Assembly (NCBI RefSeq): GCF_003003885.1
Contig: NZ_PVWN01000001.1
Location: 186,001-250,000 of the forward strand
DNA from: Chlorogloea sp. CCALA 695
GTDB lineage: Bacteria; Cyanobacteriota; Cyanobacteriia; Cyanobacteriales; Chroococcidiopsidaceae
DNA length: 64,000 nt
Reading direction: 5' to 3'
The notes below the pieces were generated by a model. That model worked only from the letters and a program-made list of their open reading frames with translations, made no database searches and was not told where the DNA came from. Each line of letters starts with the position of its first letter. Position 1 is the stretch's first letter. The position numbers and the translations under genes were made by a program. Positions 26,577 to 35,813 of the stretch are shown here, in pieces.

Positions 26577-27249
26577 TTAATTCTTCTTTGAGCATTTTTT
26601 GATAAACTTTGGGCAAACGTCCAGTTAGAGAATTGTTTTCTATCCCGTAGCCTAAACTTGTCCAAGTTCCCGAAAGTAGCTTTTGTACTCTATTTAGTTT
26701 ACCTTGCTGTAATAACTGCGACAAGTCTTCACCCCAAAATTGGCGATCGCTCAACCAAGCATAAACTACCGCATCTTGATACTCTGGCTCAAAGCTATAA
26801 GATTTCCAAAACATGATTCCTGGTGGCTGGGGATGGTATAACGCCGCCTTTTCGTACCAAGTAATATTAATCATCTGATAGCGTCCCGCCGCCGTCGAGC
26901 AGTTGTCTTTATTCGGGCCAGAAACAATCGTAATACATCGCTCTGGATGACGGCTCAAGTCGTCAATTTGTCCGCCCCCATACAAAATTGAGTAAGGTTT
27001 GGGATCGTTTGCCTCACTGGCTGAAATCGTCCGCATTAAGGCTCGAATATAAGGATCGCCCCCTTTCATTTTTAAAGGGGGTAAGTATCCAAGATTGGGA
27101 TGGAGGCGCGATTTTTCTGGTTGTGGAGGCAAATTATGCAATAACAAAGTTAACACCATTAAAGCGATGCTAACTGGAGTAATCTTTTTTAGAGCAATTG
27201 CCGGAACTTGCTTACTAAAAGTAGCCTTTGGGAGTGAAAAACGAGCCAA
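26563..27249 (-). CDS. lambda-lysozyme-like glycoside hydrolase (GH104 type)
   Basis: After a positively charged N-terminus and one hydrophobic segment (about 24-42, a signal anchor), residues 60-228 match the lambda endolysin-like fold: RALMRTISASEAND, YSILYGGGQIDDLSRHP, STAAGRYQMINITWYE and the C-terminal GTWTSLGYG. The glutamate in ISASEA is the likely catalytic residue. Known relatives are peptidoglycan lytic transglycosylases. Many cyanobacteria have such a chromosomal gene without phage neighbours, and here too no phage genes adjoin. Likely role: wall remodelling at the periplasmic face. Confidence 0.85.
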   Translation of the reverse strand: MARFSLPKATFSKQVPAIALKKITPVSIALMVLTLLLHNLPPQPEKSRLHPNLGYLPPLKMKGGDPYIRALMRTISASEANDPKPYSILYGGGQIDDLSRHPERCITIVSGPNKDNCSTAAGRYQMINITWYEKAALYHPQPPGIMFWKSYSFEPEYQDAVVYAWLSDRQFWGEDLSQLLQQGKLNRVQKLLSGTWTSLGYGIENNSLTGRLPKVYQKMLKEELKNAA

Positions 27250-27271
27250 TTTGCCATCCTCAAGATTGTAA

Positions 27272-27931
27272 CTAAGCTACACCTATAAATAGCTGCTCAA
27301 AACTCTGTTTTGCTGCTTCTTCCTTCGCCACAATTTCCACGATTTTATTGCGTGAAGTCGATTGCGATAGCGCTTCGACACAGACTTGCGCTACTTTAGT
27401 ACGAGGAATGCTGCCCTCAAACAGCGTATCTGCTGAAGACATGACAACGGAACTATTATTGTCTTCATTTTTCAAACCACCAGGACGCACAATGGTGTAA
27501 ACAAGTCCGCTTTTTTGAATATACTCCTCAGCCTGCTTCTTCCACACCAAAATCAACCAAAACAAATTTAGCGGATGAAGTAGCTTAGATACACATAAAG
27601 AAGATACAAACACAAAATGCTCAATTCCTTTAGTTTTAGCTACATCGACCAAATTTTTAGTTCCTTCATAATCCACTTTATAAGGACTGGAGGGGTTGAA
27701 ACTTGGTTTAGCACCTGTCGCACACAAAATTACCGTACTATCACCTATAGCTTCGCGCAAAGTCTCTGGTTTTAACACATCGCCAACCACCAACTGGACA
27801 GAATCTGGCAAAATAGCCTTAGCTTGCTCTAAGTCCCTAACCATAGCCCGGACAGGAATATTTCGTTCTACTAATTCCTTAACTATCCGCCGCCCAGTTT
27901 CGCCTGTTGCCCCTGCTACAAATGCTTTCAT
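27272..27931 (-). CDS. atypical SDR, NAD(P)H-binding protein
   Basis: The N-terminal MKAFVAGATGETGRRIVKEL is the GxxGxxG nucleotide motif of atypical (NmrA/Ycf39/TIC62-like) short-chain dehydrogenases. Later come FVFVSSLCVS and the YTIVRPGGL motif. A hydrophobic stretch (LNLFWLILVWKKQ) replaces the usual catalytic YxxxK. The length of 219 residues fits the small SDR_a5 group. The substrate is unknown; relatives act in chlorophyll or photosystem assembly. It ends 22 bp before the lysozyme-like gene start, and the two may be co-transcribed. Confidence 0.85.
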   Translation of the reverse strand: MKAFVAGATGETGRRIVKELVERNIPVRAMVRDLEQAKAILPDSVQLVVGDVLKPETLREAIGDSTVILCATGAKPSFNPSSPYKVDYEGTKNLVDVAKTKGIEHFVFVSSLCVSKLLHPLNLFWLILVWKKQAEEYIQKSGLVYTIVRPGGLKNEDNNSSVVMSSADTLFEGSIPRTKVAQVCVEALSQSTSRNKIVEIVAKEEAAKQSFEQLFIGVA

Positions 27932-28110
27932 CTCAAAATGCCTACACTATAAATAAATTTTCAACCTTTCTATTTCCCTATTGTAGATTTACTGAATAAA
28001 ACCTTAAAGTTTTTAGATTTCATGAAGATGTTAGCTTCTAGTGAAACATTGCCTTCAATTGTGGGAATCCTAAATTTAGAGCCAAGCACCGTTACACAAT
28101 AATCAAGCTT

Positions 28111-28761
28111 ATGTTGTCGCAACACGAATTTCAATCTAGAGAATCCGTTACAGTTTGGGAAGGAGCAATGTCACAAGGGGATACGGAGGTATTAGCGCCA
28201 ACTTCAATGCGTTTTTCCGGTCAATTTGCTGAGTGCATGGAAATGTATGCCCCTGCTCCCATAGTGGCGGAATATCTCAATACTCATCAAGAGTGGTTTT
28301 GTCGTTGCGCTCAACCTATGAAGGTAGAATCACTGTCTGTCAATGGTTATGCGTTGGCAATTGGTCGCTTTGGCGCTTTTGGTTATGATGTTGAGCCAAA
28401 AATTGGTTTAGAGCTTTTACCCCCCGATAATGGCGTATATCGCATCAAAACGATCGCTATTCCAAGTTATGTTGCCCCAGGTTACGATGTAGATTTTAAG
28501 GCGGTAATGGAGTTAGTAGAAATCCCCGCCGATAGTCAAGGCAAATTAGTCACAAAAGTAGAGTGGACGCTAGACTTGAACGTTGATGTCCAGTTTCCTA
28601 AGTTTATTTATCGCTTACCTAAATCTGTAATTAAGAATACAGGCGATCGCTTGCTTGACCAAATTGTCCGCCAAGTATCTCGCCGTCTAACCGCCAAGGT
28701 ACAGGCAGATTTTTACAAGTCTTTGGGTTTGCCCTTACCCCCTAAGTCTAAATGCCACTAG
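28111..28761 (+). CDS. DUF1997-family protein
   Basis: The 216-residue soluble protein matches the cyanobacterial/plastid DUF1997 family: FSGQFAECMEMYAP, WFCRCAQPMKVESLSVNGYALAIGRFG in outline, and VEWTLDLNVDVQFPKF. The start is uncertain, as MSQGDTEVLAP at codon 20 is also possible. No catalytic motif is visible and the function is unknown. It stands alone. Confidence 0.8.
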   Translation: MLSQHEFQSRESVTVWEGAMSQGDTEVLAPTSMRFSGQFAECMEMYAPAPIVAEYLNTHQEWFCRCAQPMKVESLSVNGYALAIGRFGAFGYDVEPKIGLELLPPDNGVYRIKTIAIPSYVAPGYDVDFKAVMELVEIPADSQGKLVTKVEWTLDLNVDVQFPKFIYRLPKSVIKNTGDRLLDQIVRQVSRRLTAKVQADFYKSLGLPLPPKSKCH

Positions 28762-28792
28762 CGACTGAGAAGGGCAAGGCGGATCAAGCTAA

Positions 28793-29263
28793 CTACAGCT
28801 TACTGAGAATATTTAAAATAATTTGGATTCCGCTTACAGCTTGCCACGCAAACAAAGCTAAAAGCGTCGAATTTAACACAATATGCGTATATCTTGCCCA
28901 ATCAAGCCCTTTTTGCATATAGGGCGACAAACTAGCAGAAACAGCAATCATCCCTGTCATCCCTAATCCCGCTAACAAATGTGGGCCGAGAAATAGCTTT
29001 TGGTTGTTGATATAGGTAGCGCCCATCCCGATTAACGTACCTACCACCATTAAGCCTAAAAGTATTGAACCGATTTGATAATGTCTATTGTTAAATTTGC
29101 CTTTAATTAGCTCTTTTTTAACTTCACCTACTGCATACCTTGTCTGTCGCACTTTTACGCCTAGGTAGAGTGCGTAAACTGAAACTCCTAGCAAAGCAAA
29201 CATTAAAAGCGGGTGAAAAATATTTAGCCAAGGTTTGATTTCTGTGGGAATTTCCAGACTCAT
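28793..29263 (-). CDS. DUF4079-family membrane protein
   Basis: The 156-residue protein has four hydrophobic segments (about 13-35, 63-82, 93-112 and 125-150) with histidines near their ends (IFHPLLMFALLG, LGPHLLAGLGM, YTHIVLN). This resembles b-type-cytochrome-like DUF4079 proteins of cyanobacteria. Haem binding is inference. It is convergent with the DUF1997 gene, 31 bp apart. Confidence 0.8.
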   Translation of the reverse strand: MSLEIPTEIKPWLNIFHPLLMFALLGVSVYALYLGVKVRQTRYAVGEVKKELIKGKFNNRHYQIGSILLGLMVVGTLIGMGATYINNQKLFLGPHLLAGLGMTGMIAVSASLSPYMQKGLDWARYTHIVLNSTLLALFAWQAVSGIQIILNILSKL

Positions 29264-29432
29264 AGTGTTTTAGTAATTATTATGCTTGATAAAACTTAGC
29301 ATAACTGCTATAAACAACTTATTTCAACGTAGACACATTGTCTGGAGGCATGATTTAACGGCTGTTGAAGGATTTATTAACAACTTCAATTAGATTGCAT
29401 CCTAACTTTCAGAAGGATAAGTAATTGCCTCC

Positions 29433-29840
29433 TCAAATTTGCCCCAATGCCCGACGCACAATTGCTTCTAAGTCTTCAATCATGTAAGGCTTGCTGATAT
29501 AATCACTACAACCTGCGGCTAATAAGCGATCGCGGTCTTCTTGTCTAGCTAAGGCTGTTACAGCAATTACAGGAATGTTCTCTGTAGTTGGGTTGTGTTT
29601 CAAATGAAAAACAACTTCTATACCGTTTAGGTCTGGCAGCATTACATCTAACAAAATTAAGTCTGGGTTGTAAATTTGGGCGATAATTAAGGCTATTTGT
29701 CCGCTAGTTGCAGTAAGTAACGAACAATCAAAGACATTTAATACTTCACTCAGTAGCAGCAAATTATCTTCATTGTCATCTACTGCTAAGATTCGTGTTT
29801 GTTTAGCGGTGGTTGCTACACTTTTGGCTAAAACTTCCAA
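29433..29840 (-). CDS. single-domain response regulator
   Basis: A stand-alone CheY-like receiver of 135 residues with acidic D21-D22 (ILAVDDNEDN), phospho-acceptor D65 (LILLDVMLPD), the switch threonine in IAVTALA and the lysine in DYISKPYM. No output domain is present, so it should act by protein contact, for instance in a phosphorelay or pilus/taxis pathway. No kinase gene adjoins it, and its partner cannot be named. Confidence 0.93.
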   Translation of the reverse strand: MEVLAKSVATTAKQTRILAVDDNEDNLLLLSEVLNVFDCSLLTATSGQIALIIAQIYNPDLILLDVMLPDLNGIEVVFHLKHNPTTENIPVIAVTALARQEDRDRLLAAGCSDYISKPYMIEDLEAIVRRALGQI

Positions 29841-30254
29841 TTTTTCCCTCCATTCTTAGGAATCCATCAATAGACAAAAGCATTTTTGCCCTAAATCGTA
29901 ATTGAGGCATTCCTTAAGCGGCGCATCCGGCGCTTGTTTGGACTGGCTCTAACTTGGCTGACGAAAAATGTCAAAGCAAAAAGCTACTTAAGTATTATTG
30001 TTGTAATCACTGGTAGCAAAAAATACAATACTCTCAAATTGAACCGAGTGCAGTCTTAATAAATTTAATACTTTTTTAACAATAGCTCAACTTTCGGGGA
30101 AAAGCTGTAGTTAGGTTAACAAAGTAAGGAGTTTTGTTAAGTTTCTGAGTAGGTAAATAAAAGTGCGATCGCCCAAAAGCAGTATTGTAGCGAGAGAATA
30201 GAAGAAAATGGGCGATTAATGCGATCACCTGCGTTGACTAGATGGAGAAAAGTA
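29841..30254. other. upstream region of the SSADH/2-OGDC genes
   Basis: About 410 bp without a gene between the receiver (minus) and SSADH (plus). It holds GTAATCACTGGTAG at 30003-30016, one base off the NtcA consensus GTA-N8-TAC, a TACTTAAGTA palindrome near 29982 and a HIP1 site near 30168. No promoter can be fixed. Confidence 0.35.
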
Positions 30255-31619
30255 ATGGCGATTTCGTCAATCAATCCCGCTACCGGAGAAACGCTCAAAA
30301 CCTTCACTGCACTAACAGATAGCGAAATTGAAACTAAACTTGAATTATCAAAGCAAGCCTTTGAAAAAGGACGTAAAACATCTCTAAGCAAACGTGCGGA
30401 ATGGATGCAAGCCGCCGCCGCGCTATTAGAGCAAAATAAAGCTCAATACGCGCAAATTATGACTTTAGAAATGGGTAAACCAATTCAAGGCGCGATTGCA
30501 GAAGTGGAAAAATGTGCTGTAGTATGTCGTTACTACGCCGAAAACGCTGCCAAATTTCTCGCTGATGTACCCACATTTACAGACGCGAGTTCTAGTTTTA
30601 TTCGCTATCAACCCTTGGGAGCAATTTTAGCAGTAATGCCCTGGAATTTTCCCTTTTGGCAAGTATTTCGCTTTGCTGCACCTGCATTGATGGCGGGAAA
30701 TGTCGGTTTACTCAAACACGCTTCTAATGTACCGCAGTGCGCCTTAGCAATTGAAGATATTTTTACGCAAGCGGGTTTTCCTCCTGGAGTATTTCAAACT
30801 TTGCTAGTAGGCGCTGACAAAGTTAGCGATTTAATTAACGATGATCGCATTGCGGCAGCAACTTTAACCGGAAGTGAAGCTGCGGGAGCAAGTTTAGCTG
30901 CCGCCGCCGGAAAACAAATTAAAAAAGTAGTTTTAGAATTGGGAGGCAGCGATCCGTTTATAGTTTTGAGTAGCGCCGATTTGGAAACCGCCGTAACTAC
31001 CGCCGTAAAGGCGCGGATGCTCAATAATGGTCAATCTTGCATCGCTGCAAAACGCTTTATAGTGGTTGCAGAAATTGCTGACGGGTTCGGGCAAAAGTTA
31101 GTAGAAAAATTTGCCGCTTTAAAAGTTGGCGATCCCACGCAGCTAGATACAGATTTGGGCCCCTTGGCAACGCCGAATATTCTCAAAGACTTAGACTATC
31201 AAGTTAGTCAAGCGGTAAAAGACGGCGCAAAGGTACTGATAGGTGGACAAAAGTTAGATCGCCCTGGAAACTACTACGAGGCAACAATATTAACGGACAT
31301 TCCCCCCGGAAGCCCCGCAGAAAAAGAAGAATTTTTTGGGCCAGTGGCATTGTTGTTTAAAGTAGCAAATATTGATGAAGCGATTAAGTTAGCCAACGAT
31401 ACGCCCTTTGGCTTGGGTGCTAGTGCATGGACAAATAATGGCGAAGAGAGCGATCGCCTGATTGACGAACTCGAAGCGGGAGCGGTATTTATCAATAGCA
31501 TGGTCAAATCTGACGTGCGAATGCCCTTCGGTGGCATCAAAAAGTCGGGTTATGGTCGAGAATTAGGTAGCCAGGGCATTCATGAGTTTATGAATATTAA
31601 AACTGTTTGGGTAAGCTAA
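30255..31619 (+). CDS. gabD: succinic-semialdehyde dehydrogenase (NAD(P)+)
   Basis: This aldehyde dehydrogenase has the NAD-binding PWNFPFWQVFRF, the general base E228 (LELGGSDPF) and catalytic C262 (NNGQSCIAAKR). The start MAISSINPATGE at 30255 follows GGAG about 10 bp upstream and removes 12 unlikely residues, giving 454 residues. The next gene, 86 bp on, is the 2-oxoglutarate decarboxylase. Together they match the known cyanobacterial bypass (Synechococcus PCC 7002 A2771/A2770): 2-oxoglutarate to succinic semialdehyde to succinate, replacing 2-oxoglutarate dehydrogenase. Confidence 0.93.
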   Translation: MAISSINPATGETLKTFTALTDSEIETKLELSKQAFEKGRKTSLSKRAEWMQAAAALLEQNKAQYAQIMTLEMGKPIQGAIAEVEKCAVVCRYYAENAAKFLADVPTFTDASSSFIRYQPLGAILAVMPWNFPFWQVFRFAAPALMAGNVGLLKHASNVPQCALAIEDIFTQAGFPPGVFQTLLVGADKVSDLINDDRIAAATLTGSEAAGASLAAAAGKQIKKVVLELGGSDPFIVLSSADLETAVTTAVKARMLNNGQSCIAAKRFIVVAEIADGFGQKLVEKFAALKVGDPTQLDTDLGPLATPNILKDLDYQVSQAVKDGAKVLIGGQKLDRPGNYYEATILTDIPPGSPAEKEEFFGPVALLFKVANIDEAIKLANDTPFGLGASAWTNNGEESDRLIDELEAGAVFINSMVKSDVRMPFGGIKKSGYGRELGSQGIHEFMNIKTVWVS

Positions 31620-31705
31620 AGTCACAGTTAATTAGGTAAAGGCGCAATGCCTAACCTGAAAAGCGCAAATATCCCCCTTAGATAGAGTGTGGAGGACGTA
31701 AATCG

Positions 31706-33343
31706 ATGAATACAGCAGAATTATTAATTCAGTGTCTAGAAAATGAAGGTGTACGTTACATTTTTGGCTTACCTGGAGAAGAAAACCTGCACGTTTTGGA
31801 GGCGATCAAAAAATCTTCCATCCAATTTGTCACTACTCGGCACGAACAAGGCGCAGCGTTTATGGCAGACGTTTACGGGCGCTTGACGGGCAAGTCTGGG
31901 GTATGTCTGTCTACGTTAGGGCCTGGGGCAACTAATTTAATGACGGGAGTTGCTGACGCGAATTTAGACGGCGCTCCTTTAGTTGCCATTACTGGGCAAG
32001 TAGGAACTGATCGGATGCACATTGAGGCGCACCAATATCTTGATTTAGTGGCGATGTTTGCGCCTGTAACTAAGTGGAATAGCCAAATAGTTCGTCCCAG
32101 CAATACCCCCGAAATTGTCCGACGGGCGTTCAAAACTGCCCAAAGTGAGAAACCTGGGGCAGTACATATCGATTTACCCGAAAATATTGCCGCTATGCCT
32201 GCGGTGGGGAAACCTTTAAATAACAGGGCTTTGCAAAAAACCTATGCGGGTTTTCAAAGTATTAGCGCCGCCGCCGCCGCTATCTCTGAAGCTAATAACC
32301 CGCTAATTTTAGTCGGCAATGGGGCGATTAGAGCTAATGCCAGCGATATCTTGACCAAATTTGCCACAGAGTTAAATATTCCTGTAGTTAATACTTTTAT
32401 GGGTAAGGGGGTGATTCCTTATACTCATCCTTTGGCTTTGTGGACGATGGGATTGCAGCAGCGAGACTATATCAATTGCGGGTTTGATAATACAGATTTG
32501 GTAATTGCGATCGGCTACGACTTAATTGAGTATTCGCCCAAAAATTGGAATCCTAGTGCCAATATTCCAATCATCCATATCAATGCGATGTCCGCCGAGA
32601 TTGACAGTAGTTACGTGCCAATAGTAGAAGTTGTCGGCGATATCTCTGATTCCTTGGAGGAGATTTTAGGGCGATCGCAAAGGGTTGGCAAACCCGAACC
32701 CTACGCCTTACAATTACGCGCCGAAATTCGGGCAGATTACGAGGAATACGCCAACGATAGCGGGTTTCCGATTAAACCTCAAAAACTAATTTACGATCTG
32801 CGTCAGGTAATGGGGCCTGAAGACATTGTAATTTCTGATGTCGGCGCTCATAAAATGTGGATTGCTCGTCATTATCATTGTGATCGCCCGAACACTTGCC
32901 TAATTTCTAATGGCTTTGCAGCGATGGGGATCGCAATTCCTGGCGCAGTAGCAGCAAAAGTCGTTCATCCTAACCGTAAAGTTGTTGCAGCAACCGGAGA
33001 CGGCGGTTTTATGATGAATTGCCAAGAATTAGAAACTGCCTTGCGAGTAGGTACGCCCTTTGTAACTTTAATTTTCAATGATGGCGGTTACGGCTTAATT
33101 GAATGGAAGCAGCAAAATCAATTTGGTAGCTCCTCCTATGTCCATTTTGGCAACCCAGATTTTGTCAAACTAGCTGAGAGTATGGGTTTGAAAGGCTATC
33201 GCGTAGAATCGGCTACAGATTTTATTCCCATCTTGAAAACTGCTTTAGCCCAAGATGTTCCAGCAGTTATTGATTGCCCGGTAGATTACCGCGAAAACTC
33301 TCGATTTACACAAAAATCTGGCGACTTAAATTGTAAATTGTAA
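31706..33343 (+). CDS. 2-oxoglutarate decarboxylase (acetolactate-synthase-like ThDP enzyme)
   Basis: The 545-residue ThDP enzyme has the catalytic glutamate in TTRHEQGAAFMA, the ThDP/Mg motif ATGDGGFMMNCQELETA and NDGGYGLIEWKQ. It would often be labelled acetolactate synthase. Pairing with SSADH and the recalled sequence of the verified PCC 7002 enzyme support 2-oxoglutarate decarboxylase instead. GGAGG lies 9 bp before the ATG at 31706. Working with SSADH it completes the oxidative TCA cycle and links to GABA metabolism. Confidence 0.88.
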   Translation: MNTAELLIQCLENEGVRYIFGLPGEENLHVLEAIKKSSIQFVTTRHEQGAAFMADVYGRLTGKSGVCLSTLGPGATNLMTGVADANLDGAPLVAITGQVGTDRMHIEAHQYLDLVAMFAPVTKWNSQIVRPSNTPEIVRRAFKTAQSEKPGAVHIDLPENIAAMPAVGKPLNNRALQKTYAGFQSISAAAAAISEANNPLILVGNGAIRANASDILTKFATELNIPVVNTFMGKGVIPYTHPLALWTMGLQQRDYINCGFDNTDLVIAIGYDLIEYSPKNWNPSANIPIIHINAMSAEIDSSYVPIVEVVGDISDSLEEILGRSQRVGKPEPYALQLRAEIRADYEEYANDSGFPIKPQKLIYDLRQVMGPEDIVISDVGAHKMWIARHYHCDRPNTCLISNGFAAMGIAIPGAVAAKVVHPNRKVVAATGDGGFMMNCQELETALRVGTPFVTLIFNDGGYGLIEWKQQNQFGSSSYVHFGNPDFVKLAESMGLKGYRVESATDFIPILKTALAQDVPAVIDCPVDYRENSRFTQKSGDLNCKL

Positions 33344-33379
33344 GCTTATGCTCAAATAAGCTCTAATTATAAATGTTTG

Positions 33380-33429
33380 GATTGGGCAATAAGATAATCC
33401 AATCAAAGATTACTTTTTCTTGCTCAATC
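33380..33429 (+). terminator. possible terminator after the 2-OGDC gene
   Basis: GATTGGGCAA (33380-33389) pairs with TTGCTCAATC (33420-33429), nine of ten bases, followed by TTTTATATAT. The loop of 30 nt is long and a smaller GGATT/AATCC hairpin competes, so the call is tentative. Confidence 0.35.
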
Positions 33430-33467
33430 TTTTATATATCTGGACTATTTAAGATAATCTTAATTAA

Positions 33468-33701
33468 CTACTCATCGTAAATAGTTAGTTCTTTTGGATT
33501 GGAACGTTTAATAACTACTACAACTCCTTCCGCTCCTTCATTATTCAAATCTTCAACATAACCTGGATAGGCAGCCTTGGCTTCAGCAGAGGTTTTAAAT
33601 GGGCCGAAGTAATACACGCAACGGGGCTTAACAGTTGTAATCTCTATCCACCAAGATGTATTAAATCCCTGTATGAAGCCTATAATTAACTGTTTAATCA
33701 T
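33468..33701 (-). CDS. DUF1816-family protein
   Basis: A 77-residue protein with the family core SWWIEITTVKPRCVYYFGPF and AEAKAAYPGYVEDL. DUF1816 proteins resemble the CpcD-type linker domain and are restricted to cyanobacteria, but the function here is not known. It is convergent with the 2-OGDC gene. The 280 bp upstream (33702-33983) are AT-rich and show no other gene. Confidence 0.85.
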   Translation of the reverse strand: MIKQLIIGFIQGFNTSWWIEITTVKPRCVYYFGPFKTSAEAKAAYPGYVEDLNNEGAEGVVVVIKRSNPKELTIYDE

Positions 33702-33983
33702 GTATGTAGTAGGGCATAAAGAGTAGCAGCAAAAAGCCTATATTACCAGAGTCGTTATTCAAATACAATAACTATTATCTTCCCTTAGATAGAATAAATA
33801 ATTATTCCTTTGCTTCAAAAGTAAATTTAAACAATATCAACATTTAAGTTCTAAGTAATAACCTTTAAGTATAAATACAACTATTCTTATTCAAAATAAC
33901 TTAAATATTTAGGATCATAAAGAATTAATTAGTACAATCATTTTCGCTACAGCTATTTCTAACAAATTAATCAACTATAGTCA

Positions 33984-34760
33984 ATGATTGTTGCTACTTG
34001 GAATGTAAATTCGATTCGGATTCGCGAAGATGCGGTAATAAATTGGCTAAAGGAGAATCCGGTAGATGTATTGTGTTTGCAAGAAACTAAAGTTGTAGAT
34101 ACAGATTTTCCGCAATCGCTCTTTACAGACCTAGGTTATCACATCTATGCTTTTGGTCAAAAATCTTACAACGGCGTAGCAATTATTAGCAAACAGCCTT
34201 TAGAGAACGTTAGTACAGGTTTTGCGCCGCTAATTGGCTTAAATGACCTAGACGAGCAAAAACGATTAATTACGGGGACTCTTGACGACGTGAAGATTGT
34301 CTGCGTATACGTTCCTAATGGTGGCGCGATAGAGAGTGAGAAGTACCTCTACAAATTGCAGTGGTTAAAAGCATTACGAGAATACTTGCGCTTTGCTTTG
34401 TATGAAATCTCTAATATTTGTATTTGCGGCGACTTTAATATTGCCTTAGAAGACAAAGATATTCACGCTCCCGCCTTACTAACAGGTCAGACTATGGCAA
34501 CAGAATTAGAACGTCAAGCTTTGCGAGAGATTATCGATTTGGGTTTTGCTGATGCCTTTCGCAAGTTTACTACTGAAGGCGGAAATTATAGCTGGTGGGA
34601 CTATCGCGCGGCGGCTTTTCGGCGTAATTTAGGTTGGCGAATCGATCATCATTATTTAACTTCTGACCTTTACAAACAGGCGACTAGCTGCATTATTGAT
34701 ACTACCGTGCGAAAACTTACCCAACCTAGCGATCATGCACCAGTAATTGTCGAGTTTTGA
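33984..34760 (+). CDS. xth: exodeoxyribonuclease III
   Basis: The 258-residue enzyme has the endonuclease/exonuclease/phosphatase motifs: ATWNVNSIR, VLCLQETKV (metal Glu), CGDFNIALEDKD (Asp/Asn) and the C-terminal WRIDHHYL and PSDHAPVI (catalytic Asp-His). It acts as AP endonuclease and 3' repair exonuclease. It stands alone, with no visible ribosome-binding site. Confidence 0.95.
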   Translation: MIVATWNVNSIRIREDAVINWLKENPVDVLCLQETKVVDTDFPQSLFTDLGYHIYAFGQKSYNGVAIISKQPLENVSTGFAPLIGLNDLDEQKRLITGTLDDVKIVCVYVPNGGAIESEKYLYKLQWLKALREYLRFALYEISNICICGDFNIALEDKDIHAPALLTGQTMATELERQALREIIDLGFADAFRKFTTEGGNYSWWDYRAAAFRRNLGWRIDHHYLTSDLYKQATSCIIDTTVRKLTQPSDHAPVIVEF

Positions 34761-34866
34761 CTAATGCGATCGCCAGAAATTAACTTTTTGCAGGTAATTA
34801 TAAATAGTTAGTAACTTGTAAAATTACTATAAATAAATTTTTATTATGCTTATTTTTTGCAGTTTA

Positions 34867-35358
34867 CTAGCGATAGTTGGTAAACTGCAATGCTACAGGC
34901 AATTCTTCTTGCTTCAAGCGCTGAATTACTACTTGCAAATCGTCTTTATCTTTACTAGAAACTCTTACTGTGTCGCCTTGAATTGACGGCTGTACTTTTT
35001 TAAACTCATCTCGAATTAGCTTACTAATCTGTTTAGCTATTTCTTGACTAATACCTTTTTTTAGCTTAACTTCTTGACGGATGCGATTACCGCTTGCAGA
35101 TTCAATTTTGCCGTAATCAAATATTTTTAGAGAAAGGTTACGTTTAGCGGCTTTTTGCTGAAGGATAGAGTGAACAGCATCTAAAGTAAATTCGCTATCG
35201 GTGCTGATATCAATTGCTTCAGCGCCCAATTCTACTGTTGTTTGAGTATCTTTGAGATCGTAGCGGCTTTTGATTTCTCGCACAGTTTGATCGATCGCAT
35301 TGACTAATTCTTGGTGGTCAAAGTCGCTGACAATATCGAAAGAATAGTTAGAGGCCAT
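34867..35358 (-). CDS. YajQ-family nucleotide-binding protein
   Basis: With the start at [20 protein letters not shown] (35358) the protein has the family's usual 163 residues. The longer frame would add 28 atypical residues overlapping the MAPEG gene. It contains the paired ferredoxin-like folds ([36 protein letters not shown] in outline, [12 protein letters not shown]). Some YajQ proteins bind cyclic di-GMP and others bind RNA or nucleotides. Which applies here is unknown. Confidence 0.92.
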   Translation of the reverse strand: MASNYSFDIVSDFDHQELVNAIDQTVREIKSRYDLKDTQTTVELGAEAIDISTDSEFTLDAVHSILQQKAAKRNLSLKIFDYGKIESASGNRIRQEVKLKKGISQEIAKQISKLIRDEFKKVQPSIQGDTVRVSSKDKDDLQVVIQRLKQEELPVALQFTNYR

Positions 35359-35399
35359 AAAACTTAAAAGGTAAATAGTATATTCAAGCTTAGTAGCTA

Positions 35400-35810
35400 T
35401 TAGCCATGTGAAACGCTCAAAACAAACAGCGTACCCGCACAAATATTACCAATAGCAAACATCAAACTCCGTCCTAGCGGTATGTTAGCAATATAAAACC
35501 CTGAATACAGCAACCTTGCTACTACAAAGGTAATTGCCGCAATTTCTGCTGTCTGGGAATTTTGTCCTGTAATGTAAGCCATTAAAGCGGCGGCGGCAAA
35601 AATGGGGAAGGCTTCTAAAGTATTTTGATGCGCCCAATTAGCCCGTTGAGCATAGGACGGTAACTTATCAAACATCGCACGCGGCGCAGCCATGTCATAA
35701 CCTACCTGGAATCGCCCGTAAGCGACCGCTAAATAGGGAATATAAATTAAGACTGCTGCCGCCACAATGCTAGTTAAAAAAACTGTCGGCGCGGTGAATA
35801 GCGATGTCAT
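35400..35810 (-). CDS. MAPEG-family membrane protein
   Basis: The 136-residue protein has four transmembrane segments and the MAPEG pattern [19 protein letters not shown] followed by [14 protein letters not shown]. Relatives are glutathione- or eicosanoid-metabolising integral membrane proteins; the bacterial substrates are mostly unknown. It sits between the SLOG gene (3 bp gap) and yajQ (41 bp gap), all on the minus strand, forming a likely three-gene unit. Confidence 0.85.
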   Translation of the reverse strand: MTSLFTAPTVFLTSIVAAAVLIYIPYLAVAYGRFQVGYDMAAPRAMFDKLPSYAQRANWAHQNTLEAFPIFAAAALMAYITGQNSQTAEIAAITFVVARLLYSGFYIANIPLGRSLMFAIGNICAGTLFVLSVSHG

Positions 35811-35813
35811 ATT

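Noticed and set aside
26563-27249. Lysozyme-like gene as a prophage marker
   Set aside because: No other phage genes nearby, and such wall hydrolases are usual in cyanobacterial chromosomes.
31706-33343. Calling this gene acetolactate synthase (ilvB)
   Set aside because: Adjacency to SSADH and similarity to the verified 2-oxoglutarate decarboxylase make that name less likely.
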